From NCBI GenBank assembly GCA_937892105.1, contig CALAUZ010000065.1, forward strand, positions 1 to 7,227: a DNA stretch of 7,227 bases, written 5' to 3'. Every line of letters starts with the position of its first letter. Position 1 is the stretch's first letter. The DNA is from an uncultured Fretibacterium sp. Its GTDB lineage: Bacteria > Synergistota > Synergistia > Synergistales > Aminobacteriaceae. The notes beneath the pieces were generated by a model. That model searched no databases. It was given only the letters and a program-made list of their open reading frames with translations, and was not told the origin of the DNA. Made by a program: the position numbers and the translations under genes. Shown here one piece after another: positions 1 to 4,975 of the stretch.

Positions 1-237
1 TACTTCTGACTTGGCTTCCGCTATATTTACTGCTTTCAAAATGTGCTGACTATAAATCATATTGCCTGTGCTTCTTCTTGACGAGAAAACTCCATATCGG
101 TCGAGGAATGGCACGGCTTTAGAAAATTGGAACTTAGGAGAATGCTCGGCAGAGGACACGGGACAATAATGGAATCTCCATTCTGTTCCTGTCCATGGAT
201 AGGGGGAGCAGACACAGTAAAAGGCTGTGGTCATCAT
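1..237 (-). CDS. Unrecognised protein, 3' end beyond the left edge (possible coding region)
   Basis: A minus-strand frame is open from ATG-ATG at 237-232 to the window edge (79 codons, no stop). I do not recognise the product. It is Cys- and aromatic-rich near its N-terminus (YCVCSPYPW, then EWRFHYCP) and has no membrane segment. No Shine-Dalgarno sequence precedes the ATGs, and an in-frame TGA at 241-243 separates it from a further open stretch in the same frame (244-486). Segments such as SSAEHSPK, PFxxRYG and GNMI recur in that upstream stretch or its shifted frames, which argues that this strand was once coding. It may be an intact small gene, the 3' part of a larger gene broken by the TGA, or non-coding repeat DNA. 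It lies downstream of vsr in the same direction, but over 400 bases away. Confidence 0.3.
   Translation of the reverse strand, partial: MMTTAFYCVCSPYPWTGTEWRFHYCPVSSAEHSPKFQFSKAVPFLDRYGVFSSRRSTGNMIYSQHILKAVNIAEAKSEV
58..205. repeat. Diverged direct repeat, copy A
   Basis: This block is similar along its length to 412-585. Both begin with CATATTGCC, both contain CTCGGCAGAGGAC (145-157 here, 498-510 in copy B), and both carry an identical 26-base stretch (160-185 here, 518-543 in copy B). Both end near TCCATG(G/A)ATAGGGG. Substitutions and small indels separate the copies. A shorter, weaker echo (AGGAGAGTGCTGGCAC, near 339-354) lies between them. Confidence 0.7.
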
Positions 238-240
238 GAT

Positions 241-585
241 TCATCTGATGAGAGGGATGAGACTGTATATTCTGTCTATTTCCGGCTTTTTGAGATGTTC
301 ATATCCGTAGGGGGAGCATATATCTCCAAAATGACTCTGAGGAGAGTGCTGGCACTGAACAATGCACGAGCAGAATGGAGCAAAGGTGAAAATTCCAGAA
401 CCTAAAGGAATCATATTGCCTATAATCTTTCCTGATGACAAAAGTCCATATTGCTCGGAGAATGGTGCGGATTTTCGGGTTCGAGCTTAGGAGAGTACTC
501 GGCAGAGGACGATACAAGGGACAATAATGGAATCTCCATTCTGCTCCCTACACTGTGTGAAGCATTCCTGTCCATGAATAGGGGT
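241..585 (-). pseudogene. Degraded upstream copy of the repeat-containing protein at the left edge
   Basis: The minus strand here resembles the frame at 1-237 but is broken. From 486 to 244 one frame stays open for 81 codons and reads QYGLLSSGKIIGNMI, against RYGVFSS...GNMI in the left copy, and ends at TGA 241-243. The matching upstream part (SSAEYSPKLEPE) lies in another frame, needing a one-base correction near 465-475. Still further upstream the EWRFHYCP-like segment is in a third frame. An extra stretch of about 20 bases (about 546-566) also interrupts it. Function unknown. This is an inference from protein-level similarity between two DNA repeats; a non-coding duplicated element remains possible. 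Confidence 0.3.
412..585. repeat. Diverged direct repeat, copy B
   Basis: Second copy of the block at 58-205, with the 26-base identical core at 518-543 and about 20 extra bases (near 546-566) that copy A lacks. A 13-base piece of it (CTCCATTCTGCTC, 534-546) also occurs in inverted orientation at 368-380, so the area has been rearranged as well as duplicated. Confidence 0.7.
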
Positions 586-642
586 ATAGTTTGAATTGTT
601 TCTAACGAAAAATGCAGTAAGATTAACTAAAATCAATTAAAA

Positions 643-657
643 TGAAGTTCTGCTTCA
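643..657 (-). terminator. Weak hairpin downstream of vsr, possible operon terminator
   Basis: Read on the minus strand just after the vsr stop, TGAAG-cagaa-CTTCA forms a 5-bp stem with a 5-nt loop, followed by the AT-rich tract ATTTTAATTGATTTT. The stem is short and the T-tract interrupted, so this is only a candidate end for the restriction operon. I see no better one between 560 and 665. Confidence 0.3.
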
Positions 658-665
658 AAGCACGA

Positions 666-1121
666 TTACTGCAATATCTCATCTGGAGGCATTAAGTAAT
701 CTGCATCTTCAAAAATAGCCTCTTCTATTTCTGATACACAATCATCGAGCTTCTTCTCAATTTCATTGCTCCAAAATCTTAGCACTTTCCACCCTAAAGC
801 TTCAAGCTGACGATTTACTTCTTGGTCATGTTCAATATTTCTTTGAATTTTCTTTAGCCAATAATCGCTGTTATTGCTCTTGGCTATTCTAAGCTTTTGT
901 TCTTCCCAGCCTTTACCATGAAAAAATTCGGAATCACAAAATATAGCAATTTTATATTTCGTCAAAACAATGTCAGGTTTTCCTGGAAGAATACTGTAAT
1001 TTTTTCTGTACCTGTATCCCTTGTGCCATAGTTTTTTCCGAAGCAAACGTTCTATTTTCGTGTCTTTTGAGTGAATCTTCTTCATATTTTTAGAACGCTG
1101 TTCTTTTGTAAAATTATCCAT
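666..1121 (-). CDS. vsr: Vsr-family very short patch repair endonuclease
   Basis: Predicted strand-specific endonuclease that nicks 5' of the T in T:G mismatches left by deamination of 5-methylcytosine, starting repair back to C:G; here it would protect sites of the adjacent C5 methyltransferase. The 151 aa match the family length. Visible motifs: N-terminal RSKNMKKI (9-16), the catalytic-Asp segment LPGKPDIVL (45-53, D50 equivalent to the essential Asp of E. coli Vsr), FCDSEFFHG (61-69, with H68), the YWLKKIQRN segment (87-95), and LGWKVLRFW (109-117). The Cys/His zinc ligands of E. coli Vsr (HGCFWH region) are absent; the DSEFFHG form is, to my knowledge, a recurrent Vsr variant. It is the last gene of the operon, 54 bases after the nuclease gene. 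No good ribosome binding site precedes the ATG (an AGGA lies only one base away), so the start is chosen because family members begin just before RSKNM. Confidence 0.93.
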   Translation of the reverse strand: MDNFTKEQRSKNMKKIHSKDTKIERLLRKKLWHKGYRYRKNYSILPGKPDIVLTKYKIAIFCDSEFFHGKGWEEQKLRIAKSNNSDYWLKKIQRNIEHDQEVNRQLEALGWKVLRFWSNEIEKKLDDCVSEIEEAIFEDADYLMPPDEILQ

Positions 1122-1152
1122 GTCCTATTTGTCTATTCTTTTAGAGGGGTTT

Positions 1153-1179
1153 ATGGCCGTTATGACGGGCAACGGCTAT
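1153..1179 (-). promoter_or_regulatory. Hairpin at the restriction gene / vsr junction
   Basis: ATGGCCGTT (1153-1161) and AACGGCTAT (1171-1179) pair over 9 bp with one G-T wobble around a 9-nt loop. The stem overlaps the stop codon of the endonuclease gene (1176-1178). On the minus strand it is followed by AAACCCCTCT, not a T-tract, so it does not look like a simple terminator. It could be an mRNA-processing or attenuating structure that lowers vsr relative to the upstream genes (inference). Confidence 0.5.
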
Positions 1180-2708
1180 AATTGAATATCTGACAGACGA
1201 GCCTCTCTATTAACAGAAAAAATCTTTTTGAGAAATTCATGATCATAGCCTTTTTCTGCGTAATCTTGTGCTAAATTGATGAGAATATCAACCGGCACTG
1301 CTACCCCGTTAATGTTTTTGTCAGTATGAATTGTGCTTATCTGCTCATTGATATTAGGCCCAAACGAACTTGCAATATATGCGAAGAACGCAAGCGGCAA
1401 AACAGTATTTCCATACTCTTTGTAGTTAGGAATATACTCATCTTCCATGACACGCCTGTGATCTCCGGAAATGCTATAGCCGTTTTTGTATGCTTTGTTG
1501 TCGATAATGCCGCAATAGCCGGACTCTTGAGATTCAACAAAGACATCAGGAGTATTTCCTATCGGCCCGACGTGCTTAGCGCGCATTTTGAATATCTTCC
1601 TGAACATTTCGCAAGTAGCTGATTCAAAATCTGCTGCGCCAGATCTGCCCGTATGAGCCAGTTCTCTGTATGCAACGAAAAAATCATTCATATTTCCGTG
1701 AGGATAATTTTTAATCAAGAATCTTTCTATTTGTCTTTCATCAATACCGGTACTGCGCGATATATAATCAACAATATCCGGTGTAATTCCTGTAATAGGA
1801 GTCTTCAGCGCAAGTAAAACATATTCATGTCTTATACGGCTTTCATTTCTTTCTTTTTGCGAAACAGCATTTTTACGGTCAAAATTTCTCAAATCTTTTG
1901 AAGAAAATCCCTTGCCATAACTCCGCTGATAATTCTCTGTAAGTTCAGGATTTTTAATAAAAGACGGTGATGTCTCTATGAAATTTTTAACCTCATTTTC
2001 CTTGCCGTCCCTTATTGAGAGAGTTTTTATTCCGCGATCCACATACTGTGTCAGGCTTATGTAGTTGAAGAAAGTATTCGCTATATTGCTGTACGCTTTT
2101 GTCGGTGTGTCATTCATATAGCCATCGATCTCCATATTCTTCCTGAATTGCAATATCCTATTAACGACATCTTCAAACACGGTATTATCATCAGATTTTG
2201 CAGTATGGATAATTATTCCATACATTTCTTCCATTGTGATCACATTATTCAACCTGGAATCCATCAGAAGCCTGAAGATAAATTGAAAAGGATGGACTCT
2301 GAACGAATGATCAACACTGCCGCTTCCAGACCATACAGCCGCTGAAGGATACTGATACCTCTTTAACTGCAAACGCATAGCATCAACGAAGCTCACATTG
2401 CCTTTTACAAGTTCTTCGCCTATCAACGTAAGCCTGCATTTTCTATTTTCATCTTCAATAAAAATGAGGCCTAAATCTTTCATTTGCTTAAATAAAGTTC
2501 GAGTACCGCCGCCTCCTTGTTCAGCTTTTCTGGCTCTAAGGCTGCCGTGTTCTGTGATATCCCTGTTGCCTAGAGAATCTTCAAATTCAATTTGCAATTC
2601 ATTATCCCATACTTTGCCTACACATATATCGCTATATGTTATGAGAGCCTGAAGAATCGTAGTTAATTTTCTTTTTTGTCTTGATACAAACCAATGGTTA
2701 TAGGACAT
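1176..2708 (-). CDS. Type IIS-like restriction endonuclease, AlwI-type with FokI-like C-terminal nuclease domain
   Basis: Predicted DNA endonuclease of a restriction-modification system, 510 aa. Residues 1-190 carry AlwI-type features (TRTLFKQMKDLGLI at 69-82, LTLIGEELVKG at 93-103, RYQYPSA at 117-123, then a helical FxxHPFxFIFRLLMD stretch near 136-150) and are probably DNA recognition. The C-terminal third resembles the FokI cleavage domain: FE (361-362), AKHVG (377-381), TPD with D388, GIIDNKAYKNGYS (400-412) with D403 and K405, and NGVAVPVDILI (467-477). D388, D403 and K405 correspond to FokI D450, D467 and K469, the PD-(D/E)xK catalytic set, and all are present. The N-terminal recognition part is unlike FokI, so its target sequence cannot be inferred. 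It starts 15 bases after the methyltransferase stop; GGAG (2718-2721) is its ribosome binding site, 9 bases from ATG. The gene appears intact. Confidence 0.9.
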   Translation of the reverse strand: MSYNHWFVSRQKRKLTTILQALITYSDICVGKVWDNELQIEFEDSLGNRDITEHGSLRARKAEQGGGGTRTLFKQMKDLGLIFIEDENRKCRLTLIGEELVKGNVSFVDAMRLQLKRYQYPSAAVWSGSGSVDHSFRVHPFQFIFRLLMDSRLNNVITMEEMYGIIIHTAKSDDNTVFEDVVNRILQFRKNMEIDGYMNDTPTKAYSNIANTFFNYISLTQYVDRGIKTLSIRDGKENEVKNFIETSPSFIKNPELTENYQRSYGKGFSSKDLRNFDRKNAVSQKERNESRIRHEYVLLALKTPITGITPDIVDYISRSTGIDERQIERFLIKNYPHGNMNDFFVAYRELAHTGRSGAADFESATCEMFRKIFKMRAKHVGPIGNTPDVFVESQESGYCGIIDNKAYKNGYSISGDHRRVMEDEYIPNYKEYGNTVLPLAFFAYIASSFGPNINEQISTIHTDKNINGVAVPVDILINLAQDYAEKGYDHEFLKKIFSVNREARLSDIQL

Positions 2709-2720
2709 GAGTGTTCACTC
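2709..2720. promoter_or_regulatory. 12-base dyad between ribosome binding site and start of the restriction gene
   Basis: GAGTG-TT-CACTC is a perfect inverted repeat with a 2-base centre. It directly abuts the ATG (2706-2708) and overlaps the GGAG ribosome binding site (2718-2721) of the endonuclease gene. The centre is too small for an RNA hairpin, so if functional it is more likely a DNA operator-like site. It may be chance. Confidence 0.3.
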
Positions 2721-2723
2721 CAA

Positions 2724-3794
2724 TTATTCGCCTATCTTAGCACTTACAGAAGGGTACTCAATTCCAGCAAAGGTATTCAGAATGGCGTCAAAGATGACCT
2801 TCGCTCCTTTAGGAGGCACGGCCATTCCTATCTGTTTGCGGACAGATGAATAGTTGCCAAAAAATTCGTAGTTATCAGGAAAAGTCTGGATTCTTGCGCG
2901 CTCTCTATTTGTAAGTTCACGCTGTTCATCAGACCAGTGATACATAGATGTCCCGCCTCCGCCTGCGGCTGTCACAGTATATGACGGTTTATCAGGATCC
3001 AATTTTCTATAAATCTGACTGATTTTTGTCCGAGTCTTAATCTTCAGATACTCAGGCAAACCCTTAGCCTGCCACACATTCTCTCCAGGCTTTATATACG
3101 ATAAACGTTGTTTTACTTTATCTTGAAGCGGACGAATCTCATTATTCGGAGAATCTGCAGGGATGTTAGATAACGCCGTTCCGGCGGTTACATCGCACAT
3201 TGAATAAGGCTCTGGCGAAGGTACACGGAATTTTACTCCCTCATCATCAATATCTTTCCTTATGCCCACAATTATGATTCTGTGCCTTGTTTGCGGCACT
3301 CCGTATTGCTCAAATTTATACATATGCGGGACAACAATATATCCGGCACTTTTCATATCATCTAATATTTGTTTAAAGTGTTTTCCTGAACCCGCTGACT
3401 TTAGTCCGCCTACATTCTCCGCTAAAAACCATTTTGGCTGATATTTTTTCAACACAATAATTCCGTATTTATAAAGCTGTCCGTATTCATCATCATCAAG
3501 ACCTCTATGTTCTCCTACATTAGAAAAACTATTGCACGGAAAACCGTAGGCAAAAGCATCGATAGTACCAAGTTTGCTTATATTAAGATCACGAACATCT
3601 TCACAAAAAATTGTATCTGAATTGCCATTGCAGATATTGTGGGAATAAGTCAAACATGTGTCCTTATCAAAATCAGATGCCCACGCATGTTTAATACTAA
3701 ACATACCGTCTTGGCTTTCTGCCATGTGTGCTCCACAAGCTATTCCACCGGAACCGCAGAAAAGCTCACCTAATCTAAAAATCTTCCTTCGCAT
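2724..3794 (-). CDS. C5-cytosine DNA methyltransferase (Dcm-type) of the restriction system
   Basis: Transfers a methyl group from S-adenosylmethionine to C5 of cytosine in the system's recognition site, protecting host DNA from the neighbouring nuclease. The 356 aa hold the C5-MTase motifs in canonical order: motif I LFCGSGGIACG (11-21, cofactor), motif IV GFPCNSFS (84-91, catalytic C87), motif VI AENVGG (125-130), motif VIII QTRHRIIIVG (168-177), motif IX RERARIQTFP (297-306) and motif X QIGMAVPP (321-328). The target recognition region lies about 180-290. Motif IV has Asn instead of the common Gln after the Pro-Cys, and motif X has GMAVPP rather than GNAVPP; both are tolerated variants in this family. 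No N-terminal helix-turn-helix extension is present, so self-regulation through such a domain is unlikely. GAGGAG (3801-3806) sits 6 bases before the ATG. First gene of the operon; specificity unknown. Confidence 0.95.
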   Translation of the reverse strand: MRRKIFRLGELFCGSGGIACGAHMAESQDGMFSIKHAWASDFDKDTCLTYSHNICNGNSDTIFCEDVRDLNISKLGTIDAFAYGFPCNSFSNVGEHRGLDDDEYGQLYKYGIIVLKKYQPKWFLAENVGGLKSAGSGKHFKQILDDMKSAGYIVVPHMYKFEQYGVPQTRHRIIIVGIRKDIDDEGVKFRVPSPEPYSMCDVTAGTALSNIPADSPNNEIRPLQDKVKQRLSYIKPGENVWQAKGLPEYLKIKTRTKISQIYRKLDPDKPSYTVTAAGGGGTSMYHWSDEQRELTNRERARIQTFPDNYEFFGNYSSVRKQIGMAVPPKGAKVIFDAILNTFAGIEYPSVSAKIGE

Positions 3795-3817
3795 TACTTT
3801 CTCCTCTGGCTTTACGT

Positions 3818-3835
3818 GTTCCCAACGTTCTCAAC
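3818..3835. repeat. Tandem 9-base dyads in the methyltransferase leader
   Basis: GTTCCCAAC (3818-3826) is followed directly by GTTCTCAAC (3827-3835): one mismatch, each half a GTT-N3-AAC inverted repeat. They lie between the -10 elements and the GAGGAG ribosome binding site, where a repressor or a structured leader could act. Function is not established. Confidence 0.4.
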
Positions 3836-3853
3836 GGGTTAAAATGCCGTAGC

Positions 3854-3898
3854 ATTATATTTGTTTTTTAATATATTAAAACATTTTGAAAATGTCAA
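3854..3898 (-). promoter_or_regulatory. Promoter of the restriction-modification operon
   Basis: On the minus strand TTGACA (3893-3898) is separated by exactly 17 bases from TATATT (3870-3875), a near-consensus sigma-70 promoter. A perfect TATAAT lies further downstream at 3854-3859, without an equally good -35, and may be a second start. Two palindromes overlap the promoter: TTTTAATATATTAAAA (3866-3881) and ACATTTT-g-AAAATGT (3881-3895), possible operator sites although AT-rich. Confidence 0.7.
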
Positions 3899-3964
3899 AT
3901 ACAATTTAGCCGCTAATTTTAGAACATATCTCCAGTACTTCTCAAGCTATTAAGTTTTGCAAAG

Positions 3965-4008
3965 TATGAAGATTATTTGCAAAAAAGCAAATTCCTAACT
4001 TCTTCATA
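3965..4008. repeat. Nested inverted repeats
   Basis: An outer 8-base pair of arms, TATGAAGA (3965-3972) and TCTTCATA (4001-4008), encloses an inner perfect hairpin ATTTGC-AAAAAA-GCAAAT (3975-3992). The structure covers the stop codon of the minus-strand gene stub at 3973-4164 and precedes the restriction operon promoter. It might be a terminator-like structure or an insertion scar; no T-tract follows the stem. Confidence 0.45.
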
Positions 4009-4164
4009 AGCTGGCACGGCTAAATAGGCTGAGAGCTTCTGAGCCGAGCCCTTTGTGTCCTCAGCTATATTTTTGTAATAATCACACAGTTACAAATTTT
4101 TCCAACGGTTTCAAACTGGCCCATTGGGCAAGTTTCAACTTCTTGTCCTGCTGCCCTGCCTTCT
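3973..4164 (-). pseudogene. C-terminal stub of an unrecognised protein
   Basis: The minus strand reads about 63 codons ending at TAA 3973-3975 and looks coding in composition: QEGRAAGQEVETCPMGQ, then VGKICNCDYYKNIAEDTKG, then SAYLAVPAYEEVRNLLFCK. I do not recognise the family; a C-x12-C-x-C cysteine pattern is the only obvious feature. The frame stays formally open further upstream, but from about 4167 the plus strand carries the amidoligase fragment, so the 5' end of this gene appears lost at that junction. The plus-strand frame over the same bases gives an implausible Cys/Phe-rich stretch. Coding status is inference from composition only. Confidence 0.4.
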
Positions 4165-4166
4165 TG

Positions 4167-4466
4167 GCTATCACAAGGGCGGCAACAGCGGAAGTCATCA
4201 GAGCCACATTGAACGGCACAATCGCTAACAAGGACAGCGAAAGAGACCCCTACTATCGGAGAGTCATTATCGACCAGAAAGGCCGAAAGAGAACAATCAC
4301 AAAGGATTCCAGCGTCGCAGGGTCGTTTGAAGAAAAATGCGAACTTGCAACTCAGCCATTAACAGAAAAAGATATGCCAACACTTCAAGCAGTAATCGAA
4401 GCACTGAAAACGGCAGGGGCGAAAAGCTCTAACAAACGTGGGTGTGGAATCCATCTTCACCTTAGC
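4167..4466 (+). pseudogene. Fragment of an amidoligase-family enzyme, truncated at both ends
   Basis: The plus-strand frame reads ITRAATAEVIRATLNGT (from 4170), YYRRVIIDQKGRKRTITKDSSV, CELATQPLTEKDMPTLQAV, IEALKTAGAK and GCGIHLHLS (ending about 4466). This follows the glutamine-synthetase-fold amidoligase family (Amidoligase_2), whose members carry a TGITR-type N-terminal segment, a D(G/S)S(I/V) segment, an E..TPPLT segment and a CGIHxH active-site motif. The N-terminal F-G-x-E-I-E segment is missing, replaced by unrelated sequence, and everything after the CGIHxH motif is gone. Family members are predicted ATP-dependent ligases making amide bonds, often next to a gamma-glutamyl cyclotransferase in phages and mobile elements. 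Only about 100 of some 300 residues remain, so it should be inactive. Confidence 0.65.
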
Positions 4467-4659
4467 TTGGACAGCCACAGCTTACAACGGCAAAGAAATA
4501 AAGGCAATGATCTATGTTATGAACACACGGGATACAGTTTCACCGCCTGATGCTGGATATTACCAGATCATCGATGACGGCTATACTTACTTCGATTTCG
4601 ATAAGAAGCTTCTGAAGAAGGCATTAAAAGAAGCGTGTAGTAATCACAAACTGGCATAA
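4466..4659 (+). pseudogene. C-terminal fragment of a gamma-glutamylcyclotransferase (AIG2-like) protein
   Basis: In a frame different from the amidoligase piece, the sequence reads YNGKEIKAMIYVMN (about 4483-4524), then AGYYQIIDDGYTYF and DKKLLKKALKEAC, ending at TAA 4657-4659. The order 'G-K-x-V-x-A-M-x-Y-V-M, P-x-x-x-Y-Y-x-x-I-x-x-G-Y, helical tail' is the C-terminal pattern of the gamma-glutamyl cyclotransferase / AIG2-like fold. The N-terminal half, with the substrate-binding YGxL motif and catalytic Glu, is absent. The junction with the amidoligase fragment lies between about 4466 and 4480, so one deletion probably removed the 3' part of the amidoligase gene and the 5' part of this one. 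A GTG at 4438 opens the frame, but a functional product is unlikely. Confidence 0.55.
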
Positions 4660-4689
4660 GAAAAAGCACATCAAAAAACACACCAAGAA

Positions 4690-4741
4690 AAAACAATTGG
4701 GAAGAAGGTAAAAATCGGTAAAAATCCTTCCCAATTGTTTT
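4690..4741. terminator. Strong, probably bidirectional hairpin terminator
   Basis: Perfect 15-bp arms, AAAACAATTGGGAAG (4690-4704) and CTTCCCAATTGTTTT (4727-4741), flank a 22-base loop. The A-rich left flank and T-rich right arm let it work in both directions: it ends the plus-strand cyclotransferase remnant (stop 4659) and the minus-strand small genes that stop at 4746. The loop is unusual in being AA plus two perfect tandem copies of GGTAAAAATC (4707-4716 and 4717-4726). Confidence 0.8.
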
Positions 4742-4745
4742 ATTG

Positions 4746-4944
4746 TCAAATATTACAAGGAGTATTTTCCTTGTCCTGTGTCATTACTGTAGCCCTCTTT
4801 GCCTCGACTATAGCTTCATAGAGATCTGACGGAAATGCTTCAGAATAAGTCTTTGTTGTGTACATACCAGAGGCGGCATACTAACTTGTGCCAGCGATAG
4901 GCTTTTGTGTGAATACCGAAAAAACCATAAATTTTTCTTAACAT
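4746..4944 (-). pseudogene. Small unrecognised gene with a single frameshift
   Basis: A strong ribosome binding site AAGGAG (4951-4956) lies 6 bases before an ATG (4942-4944). The frame reads MLRKIYGFFGIHTKAYRWHK, and its stop falls at 4840-4842. After a one-base shift near 4880-4884 the neighbouring frame continues with 44 coding-like residues (YAASGMYTTKTYSEAFPSDL, then YEAIVEAKRATVMTQDKENT, PCNI) to TGA at 4746-4748. The total of 199 bases is one base off an intact frame of about 65 aa. Product unknown; no motif recognised. It begins 31 bases after another minus-strand frame (stop 4976-4978), as in an operon. A 34-aa peptide from the first frame alone is the alternative. Confidence 0.5.
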
Positions 4945-4975
4945 TTTTTGCTCCTTTCATCATAGAGATGGCAGT

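Noticed and set aside
127..405. Plus-strand ORF of 92 aa
   Set aside because: No ribosome binding site and no recognisable family. In repeat copy B the same frame hits a stop soon after the LGRG-like segment, so it looks like a reading of repeat DNA; the minus strand is at least as open.
473..492. GGGTTCGAGC resembling a tRNA T-loop
   Set aside because: The flanking bases do not form a 5-bp T-stem, and no acceptor, D or anticodon arm can be found around it.
58..585. CRISPR array
   Set aside because: Only two long diverged copies and one weak echo, with no regular spacers and no cas genes nearby.
2398..2652. Plus-strand ORFs inside the restriction gene
   Set aside because: Shadows of the conserved minus-strand nuclease frame, without ribosome binding sites.
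4053..4166. N-terminal part of the plus-strand ORF as a real amidoligase N-terminus
   Set aside because: It lacks the F-G-x-E-I-E segment expected there, is rich in Cys and Phe, and lies opposite a more plausible minus-strand reading.
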